From Shinisaurus crocodilurus (lineage: Eukaryota > Chordata > Lepidosauria > Squamata > Shinisauridae), in the NCBI GenBank assembly GCA_021292165.1, contig CM037879.1, forward strand, positions 283,066,272 through 283,130,271: DNA of 64,000 nt. Direction: 5' to 3'. This document shows positions 10,441-21,113 of this stretch, one piece after another. The number at the start of each line of letters is the position of its first letter. Position 1 is the stretch's first letter. A program made the position numbers and the translations under genes. The notes below the pieces were generated by a model that saw only the letters and a program-made list of their open reading frames with translations, had not been told where the DNA came from and ran no database searches.

Positions 10441-11115
10441 TGTCATTATTATTATTGTACCATCAACGTGCATGGTGCTTTACCGAGTATAAGTGAACAG
10501 TTCCCTGCCCCAAAGAGCTTACCATCTAAAATGTAATATACAGGTGACAACAAATGGTAGGAAGGGGCAAACCAGGGAGGAATATGCCATTATTTCAGTC
10601 AAACATAACTTTCAGCCTACTTTGCCCACATTGTGCAGGAAACCCCTTGTTTTAAAGATCTCTCTCCCACTTTAAAAATGGATCCCTCCACGGTGGCTTT
10701 GTTCTCATTAGTAGTAGTTTGCCAAAGAAATAATAATATTTAACATCTAGATATCTCTGAGTGTGCAAAGTGGTTCACAGGCCCACCCTGCAAGCTCCTA
10801 TTTTCTCCATTCAGAAAACACACACACATGTGGGCTCTATTGTACTTTATTAAAGAACAAGAACAACAGCGTGATTGAACAATAATGCCAAAATGGAATG
10901 ATGAAGTTTGTTGCTGCTATTTGAGGTAGTTGGGATTTTTTCTTTCTTTCTCTTGAGGGTGTGTTTTCTGCTAAAAAATTAAATTTTCAAAATTTCTAAT
11001 GCATTAAAAAAAAAACCAATCCATTCTCCATGGCACTTCAGCATGTGTTAGAAAAAGACTTGCATATGGGGTTCACAGGTAGAGCCAGGTAAAATTTACC
11101 ACTGCTCTGAAAACA
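10440..11115. other. old L2/MIR-like fragments and unique DNA
   Basis: GTGCTTTACCGAGTATAAGT and CCCTGCCCCAAAGAGCTTAC around 10470-10530 resemble the tail of ancient L2/MIR-type repeats. The rest, including AT-rich 10700-11050, is unrecognised. Confidence 0.35.
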
Positions 11116-11123
11116 GAGTAACA

Positions 11124-11195
11124 GTGCAATCCTATGCATGTGTACTCAGAAGTAAGTCCTATTACGTTCAATGTGACTTACTCACAGGAAAGTGT
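11124..11195. repeat. interspersed repeat of the CAATCCTATGCATG type
   Basis: GTGCAATCCTATGCATGTGT followed by ACTCAGAAGTAAGTCCTATT recurs in diverged form at about 10110, 12895-12970, 29705-29810 and 41880-41960. Its ends are palindromic (CAATCC...GGATTG in some copies), suggesting another old MITE. Confidence 0.6.
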
Positions 11196-11417
11196 CAGTG
11201 CTTGCAGGACAATCCCTTTCTTTTTGTTTTAAAATGGTTAGGATTGGCACAAATTCAACAGGTGAAGTTTACCCACCCACCCCACACCCCCAAACACGGA
11301 CATTTTCTTATATTTCTTTCTGACACTGTGAATTCACCTGTTAGAGGCAGAGTTAGCTGGTGCCGCCTCCACCTCCTTTTCTTTGTGGGTGTGGGTGCGC
11401 ATGTGCGTGCACGCATG

Positions 11418-11418
<1 letters not shown>

Positions 11419-11448
<30 letters not shown>

Positions 11449-11460
11449 GCGCACACACAC
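11419..11460. repeat. (CA)n microsatellite
   Basis: An ACACAC run interrupted once by GACGCG; the 160- and 67-codon frames across it are artefacts of the repeat. Confidence 0.95.
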
Positions 11461-11769
11461 ATCCTAGTGTCTGTTCCCTCCCTGCTTACTGTTTCTTAAA
11501 GGTGCCATCGGCAAAATTGCAGCTAAACGAAAAGTTTAAAACAGGTTTGCAGGAGGCACCGAATTCAGGACTTTGCATAACAAAGGGAGAAGCCGTGATA
11601 GCTTAAGGGTATTTGTGAAGGTCCCGGGGACAGTTGGAGGGTATGCTAGTAGGGAAAAGCTCTTATCTCTGATCCACTGGGGTGGATAAGGGCAAGGCCT
11701 GGGGAAGAAGCTGGATGGGGAGCCTCTGCAGGCCATATGTGTCCCACAGGCCAGAGAGGTTCCCAATGC

Positions 11770-11858
11770 CTGATCTAGCCCGATATTGTCTACTCTGACA
11801 GTGGCTTTCCAGGGTCTCAGGCACAGAGAAGTTTTTCACATCATTTGCATCTGATCCT
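11770..11858 (-). mobile_element. partial tRNA-Ala SINE, antisense
   Basis: CTGATCTAGCCCGATATTGT, CTCTGACAGTGGCTTTCCAG and GGGTCTCAGGCACAGAGAAG are the 3' half of the SINE in antisense. It stops at a poly-T and the Tigger-like element; the tRNA head is not recognisable beyond it. Confidence 0.7.
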
Positions 11859-11885
11859 TTTTTTTTTTTTTTTTTGAACAGGAGA

Positions 11886-12149
11886 TACAGTAATACCTTG
11901 GATTGCAACTAACTTGGTCTGAAAGCGTTTTGCAAGACAAGCAAATTTTTTAAATTTTTTTTGACTTGATAAACGAGCGACGTCTTGCAAGACAAGTCGT
12001 AGGGATGTAACCGCTCGCCTCGAGCGGGCGTAGCGGGCCGTAATCGGCCCCACTCACGCCCGCCAGAGACTCGCTTTGATATAAGAGTGTTTTGGATTAC
12101 AAGCACGGTTCCGGAACGAATTATGCTCTCAATCCAAGGTATTACTGTA
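11886..12149 (+). mobile_element. Tigger-like MITE with a GC-rich replacement core
   Basis: Terminal repeats read TACAGTAATACCTTGGATTG and CAATCCAAGGTATTACTGTA, perfect inverted repeats ending in TA, the target of Tc1/mariner and pogo elements. The outer arms match copies at 21114, 45603 and 56615. The centre (about 11998-12075) differs from all other copies: it contains GGGATGTAACCGCTCGCCTC and GTAGCGGGCCGTAATCGGCC and resembles 4505-4590. Confidence 0.9.
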
Positions 12150-13150
12150 CCGGTCTTCAGAGTCGCTCTTCCGCTCTTTAGCACCCTCTTCCCCTTTTCC
12201 ATATCTCCTGTGTCACAGAAGGTTTTGTAAGATGGAAGCTCGGGATGGAGGTCTGAGTGCAGAGCTTTGATCTGCAGAAGAACAGAGGAGGGAAGTTGGA
12301 GAAGGATACAGTTCTATCGATCATCTATAAGTTACAACTTTGGAATAAAGCATGCCTGTGCCTCAACCTGGGAGTGTTAGAACCTGCCTAGTAAAGCTAT
12401 AGGGACCTGATTTGCCACGCACTGTTAATTTATGTGGCCATTAACTGCAAAAGCTCATTGTTAAATCATCACCCACAAAAAGCTATTGTGTGTCCAGCTT
12501 AGCTCTCTCCCACTCAGGCTGATAAGATAGTCTCCAGACAATTGCAATTATGAGTAATTTGTAAGAGTAATAAGAGCTGCTTTTTATTACAGGCAATAAA
12601 ATCAATTTTTCTTTCAATTATCTTTCTGGCCTGCAGTGTAACAGCTGCCCTTCGGTGAATGGAGTAGAGAAAAGTAACATATGGTTTAGGGACAAGGCCT
12701 GCTTTTTTGGAGTGTGTGCGGGGTTTTTTTTTTTTTTTTTTTACTTCCTTAAAAAAGAAAAGAAAAAAGAATATAGAAAAATGTCAGAACCTCCCATTCC
12801 CAAGCGAGAATAAATTAGTCAGACCCATGTCACATTGAAACTGAAGGGAAATATTGTCCGTTGTGACTAACCTAAATCTCATTGATTTTAAAAGGACTTA
12901 CAGATCAATCCTATGACTGTTAACTCAGTAGGAAGTCCTGCTGAATTCAGTGGAACTTACTCCAAGTAAATGTGGATAAAACTGCAACTTCCAGAGCAAC
13001 TAATTTTCTCTGGATCAGAGTCCCTGTGTAGTTTTCGGTATGATTTTTTTAGGGGGTATGGTCGAGATAGACTGCTGCCATGCTCCTTGCTTGGGGCTGC
13101 CCTTGATGACCATTCAGAGGTGGACAAGATGCTCCCTTCCCAACGGGCAT
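12150..13150. other. unique sequence with a possible conserved AT-rich block
   Basis: About 12400-12680 is AT-rich with many homeodomain-like motifs (GCAATTATGAGTAATTTG, CAATAAAATCAATTTTTC) and no repeat family match. 12895-12970 is a diverged copy of the ACTCAGTAGGAAGTCC repeat. No coding exon seen. Confidence 0.35.
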
Positions 13151-13154
13151 AAGA

Positions 13155-13275
13155 CAGGGGTGGAGAAATTGTGGCTCTTCTAGATGTTGTTGGACTGCAA
13201 CTCCCAACAGCCTTAGCCAGCATAGCCAATGGTGAGGCAGGTTGGCAGTTACAGTCTACCAACATTTGGGCAGGG
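13155..13275. mobile_element. palindromic hAT-like MITE, second family
   Basis: CAGGGGTGGAGAAATTGTGG, then TGTTGTTGGACTGCAACTCC, then a diverged mirror arm (CAGTCTACCAACATTTGGGC). Related copies are at 19457, 34702 and 58378. No clear duplication. Confidence 0.7.
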
Positions 13276-14062
13276 GGATTGTCCTCCGCTTGCATAGGTC
13301 ATCCATGCACATCCCTGTCACATCCACTGGGGGATAAGATGGTTTCTGTTGCATGGCAACCCACTTCTTTGGGATCGGAGACTGGGGGCCAACTACTCCG
13401 TCACCTACACCGGTGTCCTATTAAACTGTGCTGCAATTCAAAAACAAATTGTGAAAAGCCTTAGATCCAAACTTTATAAGATGTCGTTCCTTCTCATGCC
13501 ATTCAGGTAAAGTCAGAAGCTCTAAGTCCTCACTGTATCTCCTCGCAATGCCAGTGTTATGCTGATTTCCAGAAAGGATGTTAAGTGGAGAGGTCTCAGC
13601 ATAGGCTCCGCTCACCTGTGCCAGGCTTTCTGATGTTACCTTTGTACAGTAGGAAGGACTCACATAAGAAGGTAGTGTGAGAAGGGGTGCAGGGACCTAC
13701 TTTAAAGATGGCTTGTCATCTTAACGTTGCTCTCCACTCGTCCTAATCGGATAGCACAGAAACAGGGGGCTCACCCACAACTCTGGGGAAGCCTTCCTTT
13801 GAAATCTTGTCCAACATCCTTCACTGTGTCCGCCGCAACTACTGGAGAAATCTTACAACTCCCATTATTTACAATTCTTTTTTAACTTCACCAAAACACC
13901 ACGCTTTTCTTATGTGAAATTTGATGGCCTCTCGCATCTTTCAGAAGTTCTATGAGACTTTTTTTTTTTTTAAAATGGTCTGTTTATATATAAGCAGGAA
14001 GTGGCATAGGATTGGCTCTTGGGTGTCACTTGATTGTACTGTCGGATAGGATTCTGGGCTGT
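13276..14062. other. unique non-coding stretch
   Basis: No recognised repeat or gene, apart from a short poly-T at 13961-13972. Confidence 0.35.
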
Positions 14063-14070
14063 GGTTATAC

Positions 14071-14147
14071 CAGTGTTCTCCTGGCTGGGGCATGCTGGGA
14101 GTTGTAGGCCAAAAAACATCTGGGGGACCCAAGGTTGGAGAACACTG
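14071..14147. mobile_element. internally deleted palindromic hAT MITE with perfect duplication
   Basis: Begins CAGTGTTCTCC and ends GGTTGGAGAACACTG; the left arm is almost gone, leaving 77 bp. It retains perfect 8-bp duplications GGTTATAC (14063-14070 and 14148-14155), so both ends are authentic. The family matches 22218. Confidence 0.88.
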
Positions 14148-14155
14148 GGTTATAC

Positions 14156-15118
14156 TGTCCTAGGCTGAAATGGCAGAAGTTCCCTCATTTGACCAGCAAT
14201 GCTCGTCCAACAGCACAGGGAGTGCAGCCTCTCCTGGAGTGCCCTAAAGCCTCCTGCTTGACTAGTAGGGTGATGTTTTCACTGGCCAAGTTGGATGCAA
14301 TCTGGGCATGACAGATGACCTCTTAGACCATCCCGGAATATCCCTGAGGTGCACTAGGAGGCCACCTGTGTGTTCTAAGTCTGCAGTACAGTGAATGGCC
14401 AGAGCTTCTGGTATATGAGTCCTTAGACACCTGACACCTGGTAAACGTATGTACTTAAGGTAGAGAAGATGCAACATCATACCCTAATTGGGTTCTTTTA
14501 TCAAGTTTTTTTTTTTTTTAATGAAAGCATGCTATGGGATAGATCAGTTGGGTGCTGTGTGGAGCCTCCACCCCCAGTTCACCGCTCCTCAGTTTTGAGC
14601 TGCAGCATTCCTCGTTATTGCCATGTGTGAAACTCTCTTAAGTGAAGAGTTCAGGCATTTGCATGAATTCCCTCAGGAGCTGGGAAGGAACTGTTCCAAG
14701 CCCTCAGGGGCTAAGTGTGCACGGTGAAATATATGAATCATCCTGTCAGTTTTGAGAATCATTAGGAAGGCATGGCTTTAGGGTTGATTTAAATAGGGGC
14801 TGCTGTGCCTCAGGATTGTGCTTGAGCTGGGACATGACTGAGGGTTTCACTGCTATTATTCCTCATGCTTGTTCCAGGGTTAATTGCGACATTACCAAGC
14901 AGTGTGTGGGCGTCCTTTCTGTTACAATGGAAAGGTTACCAAATTTTACCCCAGTTGTCATCCAGGGAGGAACTTTGGCTGCTCACTGGGGTGAAAGCAT
15001 GATTGAAACAGGACCAGGATGCCCCCCCCCATGAAGGTATGGATTTCTGGCCCCTTCCAAAAGCTTTCGCGGTGTCTCCCATACTGAGTATGCAGTGTTT
15101 CCACCATCCCTCTGGCAA
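14156..15118. other. unclassified non-coding stretch
   Basis: No gene or clearly recognised repeat. Short homopolymers only. Confidence 0.35.
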
Positions 15119-15121
15119 CTA

Positions 15122-15556
15122 GGAATGTATAAGCATGTCATTTCTGCTTCGCAAAACATGCAAAGCCTGCCCCCATTCGAAGCCCTCAAGGTGAGGGTGA
15201 ACGCATGTCCTCCAAAAACATTTTCAAATTGTTGAACAAGTGCTCGCATTTCCCGCATTTGTCTCGTTCCCACTTCCCAGTTCAGCCTGCGCAAATTTCC
15301 TCCAAAGACTGAATCAGCCCGGCTTTAGTCTCCAGGGGAACTTTACACAAATTGGGAAATTTGCACACATTGGGGGAGATTTGCGCACATTTCGGGAGAT
15401 TTGCGCAAATCTCCCATTCGATTGCCGCTCGACTTGCGCAAATCTCCTGTTTGCGCAAAGCGAGCAGAGGTCACAAACGTGAACAAGAATCGGGCACAAG
15501 AGGAGTGGCAAGAATCCTAGTGATCTCAAACATCAGCTATTTGCCCATCCCTACGT
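15122..15556. mobile_element. TAGGGATG-type foldback MITE with TTTGCGCAAAT core
   Basis: Starts TAGGAATGTATAAGCATG and ends CTATTTGCCCATCCCTA. The core carries repeated and inverted GGAGATTTGCGCAAATCTCC motifs around 15370-15450, forming a hairpin. A related core (GTGCAAAATCTGCCAATCTG) occurs in the element at 56120. Confidence 0.6.
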
Positions 15557-15817
15557 GAGTGGCAATGTCAGAAAGGCATTCCAGGTAGCCTCCCACAGGA
15601 TCCTGGAACAGTCTCTGGAGTACTCTCGCAGGCTGTCTTGTATGCCCTGGTTGTGTCTTGGGATGGGTGAATCTGTCAATTTTGGTTCCATTCAGTTTCT
15701 CATCTTTGTGCATTCCTAGTTTTCCCCTCTGCCTCCACCCTTGGTCCTGCAGTATTAATTTGCAATGACTGCCCAGCACTCAACACATCAACTTACAGCG
15801 CGGCTGCATTCCTGATA

Positions 15818-16006
15818 GTGTTAAAATATGTGGATGACACCCTAGCCCTATCTCTCTCCTTTTCATCTAATCCAGGTGAGGCAGTGGCTGTTCTGAATCA
15901 GTGCCTGGGCACGGTAATGATCTGGATGACGGCCACTAAACTGAGACTCAGTCCAGACAAGACGGAGGTACTGTTAGTGGGTCTTTCATCTGCCTGGCTA
16001 ACGTGA
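15818..16006 (+). pseudogene. reverse transcriptase fragment of the L2/CR1-group LINE
   Basis: This short open block holds the RT catalytic box (YVDDT, where the family usually has YADDT), followed by the conserved stretch WMTATKLRLSPDKTEVLLVG. It then hits a stop at TGA; homologous amino-acid sequence resumes in other frames. It is a dead relic of a non-LTR reverse transcriptase, not a host gene. Confidence 0.85.
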
Positions 16007-16299
16007 CGTTCAGCCTGTTCTGGAGGGGGTTGCCCTCCCCCTGAAGGATCAGGTTCATTGTTTCGGGGTGTTCTTAGATCCAGCATTGTCACTAGAGTCA
16101 CAGGTGAACTCGGTGGCACGGAGCACCTTTTATCAGCTTAGACTGATATACACGAAGTACATCCTTATCTGGACAGAGATAGCCTAGCTACAGTTATCCA
16201 TGCTCTGGTAATCTCTCACCTGGATTATTGCAGTGTGTTATATGTAGGGCTGCCTTTCAGAATAGTCTGGAAAGCTTCAGCGGGTTCAAAAGCTCTGCT

Positions 16300-16848
16300 C
16301 AACCTACCTGCTTCCCCAGCTCGATTTGTGTTCTCCCGAGCCAAGCCGGAGAAGCAACTTCTGGGTTCTGTCCAGAGCACTTTTTATGTAGAAAGTAGAG
16401 AGCCAGTGTGGCGTAGTGGTGAGAGTGTTGGACTGGAACTCGGGAGATCCAGGTTCTAGTCCCTGCTCGACCATGAAACTCACTGGGTGACTTTGGGCCA
16501 GTCACTGACTCTCAGCCTAACCTACCTCACAGGGTTGTTGTGAGGACAAAATGGAGAGGAGGAGGAGGAATTATGTAAGCTGCCTTGGGTTCCTTGCAGG
16601 AAAAAAGGCAGGGTATAAATATAATAAATAAATAAAATAAATAAATAGAAAATGCCATAAGATATGGCATTAAAAATGCACTTTTAACGTATCTTATGCC
16701 ATTTTCTATGTAAAAAGTGCGCCGAAGGGAACCCGGAAGTCCAGTGAGCATCTTGGCTTGTGCTTGCTTTCGGCCCGGCATGGCAGGAGCGGTGGCAGTA
16801 CTCACTGAGTGCGCTGCGAGTCGGGTGGTGGGAGGATCACCACTAGCT
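16300..16848. mobile_element. foldback MITE with GCCATAAGATA core, itself split by a SINE
   Basis: Left part TGCTCAACCTACCTGCTTCC and CCGGAGAAGCAACTTCTGGG; right part includes the arms AATGCCATAAGATATGGC and TATCTTATGCCATTTTCTAT, then CCCGGAAGTCCAGTGAGC and a right end GGGAGGATCACCACTA. The same element without interruption is at 22925 and 25179. It lies inside the LINE. Confidence 0.75.
16398..16646 (+). mobile_element. Sauria-like tRNA SINE, sense
   Basis: Head GAGAGCCAGTGTGGCGTAGT and GATCCAGGTTCTAGTCCC (B box region), body CACTGGGTGACTTTGGGCCA, tail region CTACCTCACAGGGTTGTTGT with GTAAGCTGCCTTGGGTTCCT and an AATAAATA end. The 3' half is of the kind shared with Bov-B LINEs in squamates. 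It interrupts the foldback MITE within TATGTAGAAAATGCC, leaving TAGAAA on both sides. Confidence 0.9.
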
Positions 16849-17375
16849 GCCAATCCATTTCCAGGCCTGATTCAAAGTGCTGGTATTAACATTCAAAGCC
16901 CTAAACAGCTTGGGGCCAGGTTACCTGAAGGATCAACTCCTCCCAGATATACCTGTCCTGACCCTAAGATCATCCTCAGCAGTTCTTCCCCAAGAGCCTC
17001 CACCAGAGGAAGTGACGTGGGTTACTACTTAGAAGAAGGCCTTTTCTGTTGTGGCACCCCAGTTGTGGAATGAGCTTCCCAGAGAGGTTTGCCTTGTGCC
17101 TATGTTGTGCTCTTTTCAGTGCCAGTTGAAGACCTTCTTATTTTCCCAGGGAATTCAGTGTCTCTGTTGTTTTAAATCTGTTACTGTATCTTAAACCTTT
17201 GCATTGCTGCTAGGTTTTATTTCCCTTTTTATTTTATACTGTAGTTTTAAACTTTTATATGGTATTTTATCATGTTGTATTTTATGGTTTTAATTGTTGT
17301 GAACTGCCCAGAGAGCTTTGGTGATTGGGCAGTATAGAAATGTAGTTAGTAAGTAAATAAGTAAATAAATAAATT

Positions 17376-18540
17376 ATATTAAATATCCTTAATGCATTCT
17401 CCACACAAAAACATACATGTTCAGCTTGACTTTAATTCACAGAAACAGATTAGGTGCATTTGCAAAGCACTGCATGGCCTTAAATGAAGCTATTTCTTGC
17501 TATCTCCAAGCAGAGTACTTAATCATTAAAAAAAACAAAAAACCAGCCTAGGAGAGAAGCGGCAGAGCAGGGGTGGGGAGTGATGAGCTGGCTAGAGGAG
17601 GTGAGCTGAAAGTTCAACTTTGCAAACTTTCAGCTCAAGATTGAACATGTGAAAAGGGTGCCCCAAAACCAGGGGGAAATTACAGGTGGTGTGGCATAAA
17701 TCTTGCAAAAGTTTGCTCGTGGTTATCATTTAGCAGAGGCACTGCTGTGTTGTTATTATTCAGGGCCCTCCTGGGAGAGGACGCAACCCTGCCATCTCTT
17801 CCTCTGGCTCAGAGGATGAGTCCTTGGCAGAACCTCCATCTCCACAGCCTAGCAGAAGTCTCAGGCTATGAAATCAGGTGAGGGTCCTTTAACAATTCAG
17901 TCAGCTATTCCAGGAGGAGCAAAGACGACCCAGACTAGTCAGCAGCCTACATAAGGCTTCAGCTGGCTTCAGCTCCTTGCTGAGACAACATCTTCCAATG
18001 GTTGTAGTAGTTCTAGCCAGCAGGAGCCACTTGGTGCTATATAAGGTCCTTCTTTATTCCTACCGTGATCTGCTTTCCTGCCTTGATATTGCTACTAGCT
18101 CCCCCTTAGAGTCTGAAGGGACCACAGAATGGGACAGGAGGATGGTGGTGGTGGGGAAACATCACTGTCAGGACTTTGTGGCAGAAGGCCAGACAGAGTG
18201 AGCAGAAGAAAGTGAAATGACACACATGACCATCTGAAGAGCCACGCACCCTTGTAAGATCATTAAGTCCAACGTTTAAAATTACCCAACTGCACCTCTG
18301 GCCTTTGCTGCCACTGCCAATGAAAAATAGTTGAAATGCCTCCCCGCATTTCATTACTTTCAACTGGGGTGGGGAGCATTTAATCTCAGCCTTGGAACAT
18401 GGACATGCTGTTTTTCCTAGGGGTTAATGGAACCAAATAGGTCCACTCTGCAAACTTTTGGTGGAGAGAAGAACGGTGTGCAGCTGGAGCAAAAGCGGGT
18501 GTTTGATACTGCATTCACCTGCTCCTACTTCTCTCTCCCC
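17376..18540. other. unclassified non-coding stretch
   Basis: No gene or recognised repeat. Frames of 74-85 codons at 17977-18363 show no family resemblance. Confidence 0.35.
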
Positions 18541-18725
18541 TTCCTTATTTATTTATATCATTTATTTCTTATATTTATAGCCTTCTTTATTTCCTGCAAG
18601 GAACTCAAGGCAGATTACGTAATCCTCCTCCTCTCCATTTTATCCTCACAACAACCCTGTAAGGTAGGTTAGGCTGAGAGTTGGTGACTGGCCCAAAGTC
18701 ACCCAGTGAGCTTCATGGCCAAGTG
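18541..18725 (-). mobile_element. Sauria-like SINE, antisense, head missing
   Basis: TTTATTTCCTGCAAGGAACT, CATTTTATCCTCACAACAAC and GACTGGCCCAAAGTCACCCA are the reverse complement of the SINE at 16398; the tRNA head is absent after CTTCATGGCCAAGTG. Confidence 0.88.
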
Positions 18726-18812
18726 CCAGATGGCCCTGTGGTGAGGAAGGGGACAGTCTAGTTGTAGCAGAAGCTGAAGCATTTCTGGGGTCAGCTGTGC
18801 TTTCTCCTAGAC

Positions 18813-18948
18813 CAGGGCTCTCCACCCTTGGGTCCCCAGATGTTGCTGGCCTACAGCTCCCAGCAGACCCAGCCAGCATGGCTAATGGCAAGGGATTCTG
18901 GGAGCTGTAGTCCAGCAACATCTGGGGACCCAAGGGTGGAGAGCCCTG
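18813..18948. mobile_element. palindromic hAT MITE with perfect 8-bp target duplication
   Basis: 136 bp, starts CAGGGCTCTCCACCC and ends GGGTGGAGAGCCCTG, flanked by TCCTAGAC on both sides (18805-18812, 18949-18956). Both ends carry matching substitutions (CACCC/GGGTG rather than AACCT/AGGTT), consistent with arm homogenisation before or after insertion. Confidence 0.93.
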
Positions 18949-18956
18949 TCCTAGAC

Positions 18957-19456
18957 AATAGGTGTTTGGCTATGGTGATACATACCCTGTAACCTTCAGA
19001 TTAGATCCTGCCAAAGTTCAGAGTTTGGGGGAACTGTAAATGAACTTCTCCGGTTTGTAACCTACACGCCCTTTACACGCCATAATCAACCCCATTGGAA
19101 GTCCAGGCTTGGCTTGCAATGGGCTTAGTCCACCACTTCCATTTCCTACCCAAGGCGATCTTGGGATGGTGGCGATGCCAGGCACTACCGTAAAGTCCTC
19201 AAAGGTGGCACACAACATCCAGAGTCTCTGGGAACCACGGGAGATATAATTGAATTGTGATCTGGACATTTGTCAAGCTGGCTTGGGGAGTTGTTGTTTT
19301 TTTTTTTTTTTAAAGTATATATTTGAAAGGCAGATATAAACACTGCAAATAAAATAAATTCATAGAGCTCGTCCGCTGTGTGAAAAATCCACTTTAAAAG
19401 CTGACGTGTTTCATCTTCAGCATATGAAAGAAGTATTAATGTTCAGTACAGCCTCC
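18957..19456. other. unique non-coding stretch
   Basis: No recognised repeat or gene; poly-T at 19297-19310. Confidence 0.35.
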
Positions 19457-19570
19457 CTCAATGCTGTGCCCTCCAGATGTTCTGGACTACAACTCCCATA
19501 AACTCTAGCCACTGGCCATGCCAGCTGGGGGCTGATGGGAGTTGCAAGTCAAAACTTCTTAAGGGCACCA
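19457..19570. mobile_element. palindromic hAT-like MITE, second family
   Basis: CCCTCCAGATGTTCTGGACT with ACAACTCCCATAAACTCTAG, then a mirrored GGGAGTTGCAAGTCAAAAC. No clear target duplication. Confidence 0.65.
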
Positions 19571-20160
19571 AGAAGCATCTGCATAGCTCATTTTTCACAG
19601 CATTTTTGCTCAACAACCCCGTGGGGCATTATATCTTTACAATCCCACAGAAGACTCGGAGACACAGTGCCTACAGACAGATAATGGGTGTTGCATTTCA
19701 CCCCTGGGAAAATGCTGACTTTTTCTAGCATGGTTGGGAAAATTGAACTCGAGTACTTGAAGCTTCCTTCTAAATTTCAGAATAAATACATTTTTCAGAA
19801 CTGACTGAGAACGTAGTCAAGGAGCCAACAGGCTTGTAGTTATACCAAGGAACGTCTTCTTTTTTTGTCTTCAAGTGTTATTGAAATAGATAGAAGTTAA
19901 CCTCAAGAAAAAGAAAGAAAGAAAAGGAGAGAAGTGTTTTAAAACCAGGCGTAGCAGCACCCTGGTTATATTTAAACTTAACGCAACCACAGAAGGAGAA
20001 GGTGCTGAAAAAACCTCATTAAGGAGTCATGTCTTAGCATGGATGTGCTATACAGTTTTTGTTTTGGTCACAGATGTTCTTGCAGTTACTCAGTCTGAAC
20101 GTGTTTAATTTTTTAATTGTTCTTTCACCCCTCCCCTGGCTTTTTTTTTTTTTTTTTGAG
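19571..20160. other. unique non-coding stretch
   Basis: No recognised repeat or gene; poly-T near 20142-20157. Confidence 0.35.
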
Positions 20161-20164
20161 AGTG

Positions 20165-20452
20165 GATGTTAAGAACCGAGGAAGCTGCTTTATACTGAGA
20201 CCATTGGACCATCTATCTCAACATTGTCTACAGCAGCCTACCCCACCCCCAGTGCCTTCTAGATGTTTTGGACTTCAACTCCCTTATGCCCAAACCAGGA
20301 GGGCCAATGGTCAGAAATGCTGGGAGCTGTAGACTGAAGGGCAGCAATGGCTCTCCAGTGTTTCCTAGCTCGACCTGGAGTTGCCATGGATCGAACCTGG
20401 GACCTTCTGCATGCAAAGCAGGTGCTCTACCGCTGAGCTACAGCCCCTATAG
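20165..20452 (-). mobile_element. tRNA-Ala SINE, antisense, carrying a nested MITE
   Basis: Outer parts are SINE: GAGGAAGCTGCTTTATACTG and CCATTGGACCATCTATCTCA on the left; GGCTCTCCAGTG, CGAACCTGGGACCTTCTGCA and CTACCGCTGAGCTACAGCCC on the right. The junction TGTCTACA...ACTGAAGGGCAGC is where an intact SINE reads TGTCTACACTGACTGGCAGC, so the DNA between was inserted later. Confidence 0.85.
20230..20335. mobile_element. hAT-like MITE nested in the SINE
   Basis: CAGCCTACCCCACCCCCAGT with TTCTAGATGTTTTGGACTTC and CTGGGAGCTGTAG belong to the palindromic MITE group. The right terminal arm is shortened, so the duplication is unclear. Confidence 0.65.
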
Positions 20453-20579
20453 AGCTTAAAATACAGAACCTCAGCTGCATTGATAGAAAAGCCCCCACCC
20501 ACCACACACACAATGATCCAGTAAATGAGAGCGTAATTAAAGCGACACAGCTAGCAGCAGTCCCAGGATCATTATTGTT

Positions 20580-21110
20580 TGGGGAGGGAGGCTTTGGGGC
20601 AAGATGCTCCCAGCGGGCTTCCTTCCCTGCGTGTGCCCACCTCCTCCTTCCTCACCACTGTTGCTAGGGCTGGTGTTGAAGGTAGGTATGGTTGGGGCAC
20701 CTGCCGAGGGCCCGCACCCCAGCAGGGCCCACCGACAAGAAGCCCCTCCTGGAGTTGCTCCTCGGCTTCAGCGTTGCAACCTACGTGTCCCTCTGCCTCT
20801 TGCTCCGGCCCGTAAAATGGTGGCTGTGAGAGGGAGGAGCAGGAGATGCCACGGCGGCCTGCGTGCTCCTCCTGGCTCTCTGCCTGTCAAGCAAGTGGTT
20901 GGCCACAATGATGAGAAAGAGGATGAGGAGCAAGAGCAGCTGGTGACAATGGTGGTGAGAAGGTGGGCTCACTGAGGGAGGGGGGGCCATTGAGGGTGTC
21001 TTGCCAACGGCTCTGAAAAACCTGGAACTGGCATTGACTTTGCCACCAATGCCATTTGCTAGCACCTCCCTCTTGGCCTAATGCCTTGCTGTCAGACTCC
21101 AGGGGGTCTC
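20580..21110. other. moderately GC-rich unclassified stretch
   Basis: Contains GCCGAGGGCCCGCACCCCAG and GATGAGGAGCAAGAGCAGCT. It reads like a degraded interspersed repeat rather than an exon: frames of 78-123 codons overlap on both strands and none resembles a known protein. Confidence 0.3.
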
Positions 21111-21113
21111 AAG

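Larger units (their letters stand above)
15790..17375 (+). mobile_element. L2/CR1-group LINE relic, 5' truncated, interrupted by nested insertions
   Basis: The left part encodes reverse-transcriptase motif C as YVDDT plus LSPDKTEVLLVG, and post-RT sequence to about 16300. The right part resumes near 16850 with CCATTTCCAGGCCTGATTCA and runs through the 3' UTR to TGTGAACTGCCCAGAGAGCT and a TAAATAA-type tail. Between them lie a foldback MITE and a SINE. The same LINE appears in antisense at 58642-59480. Confidence 0.85.
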
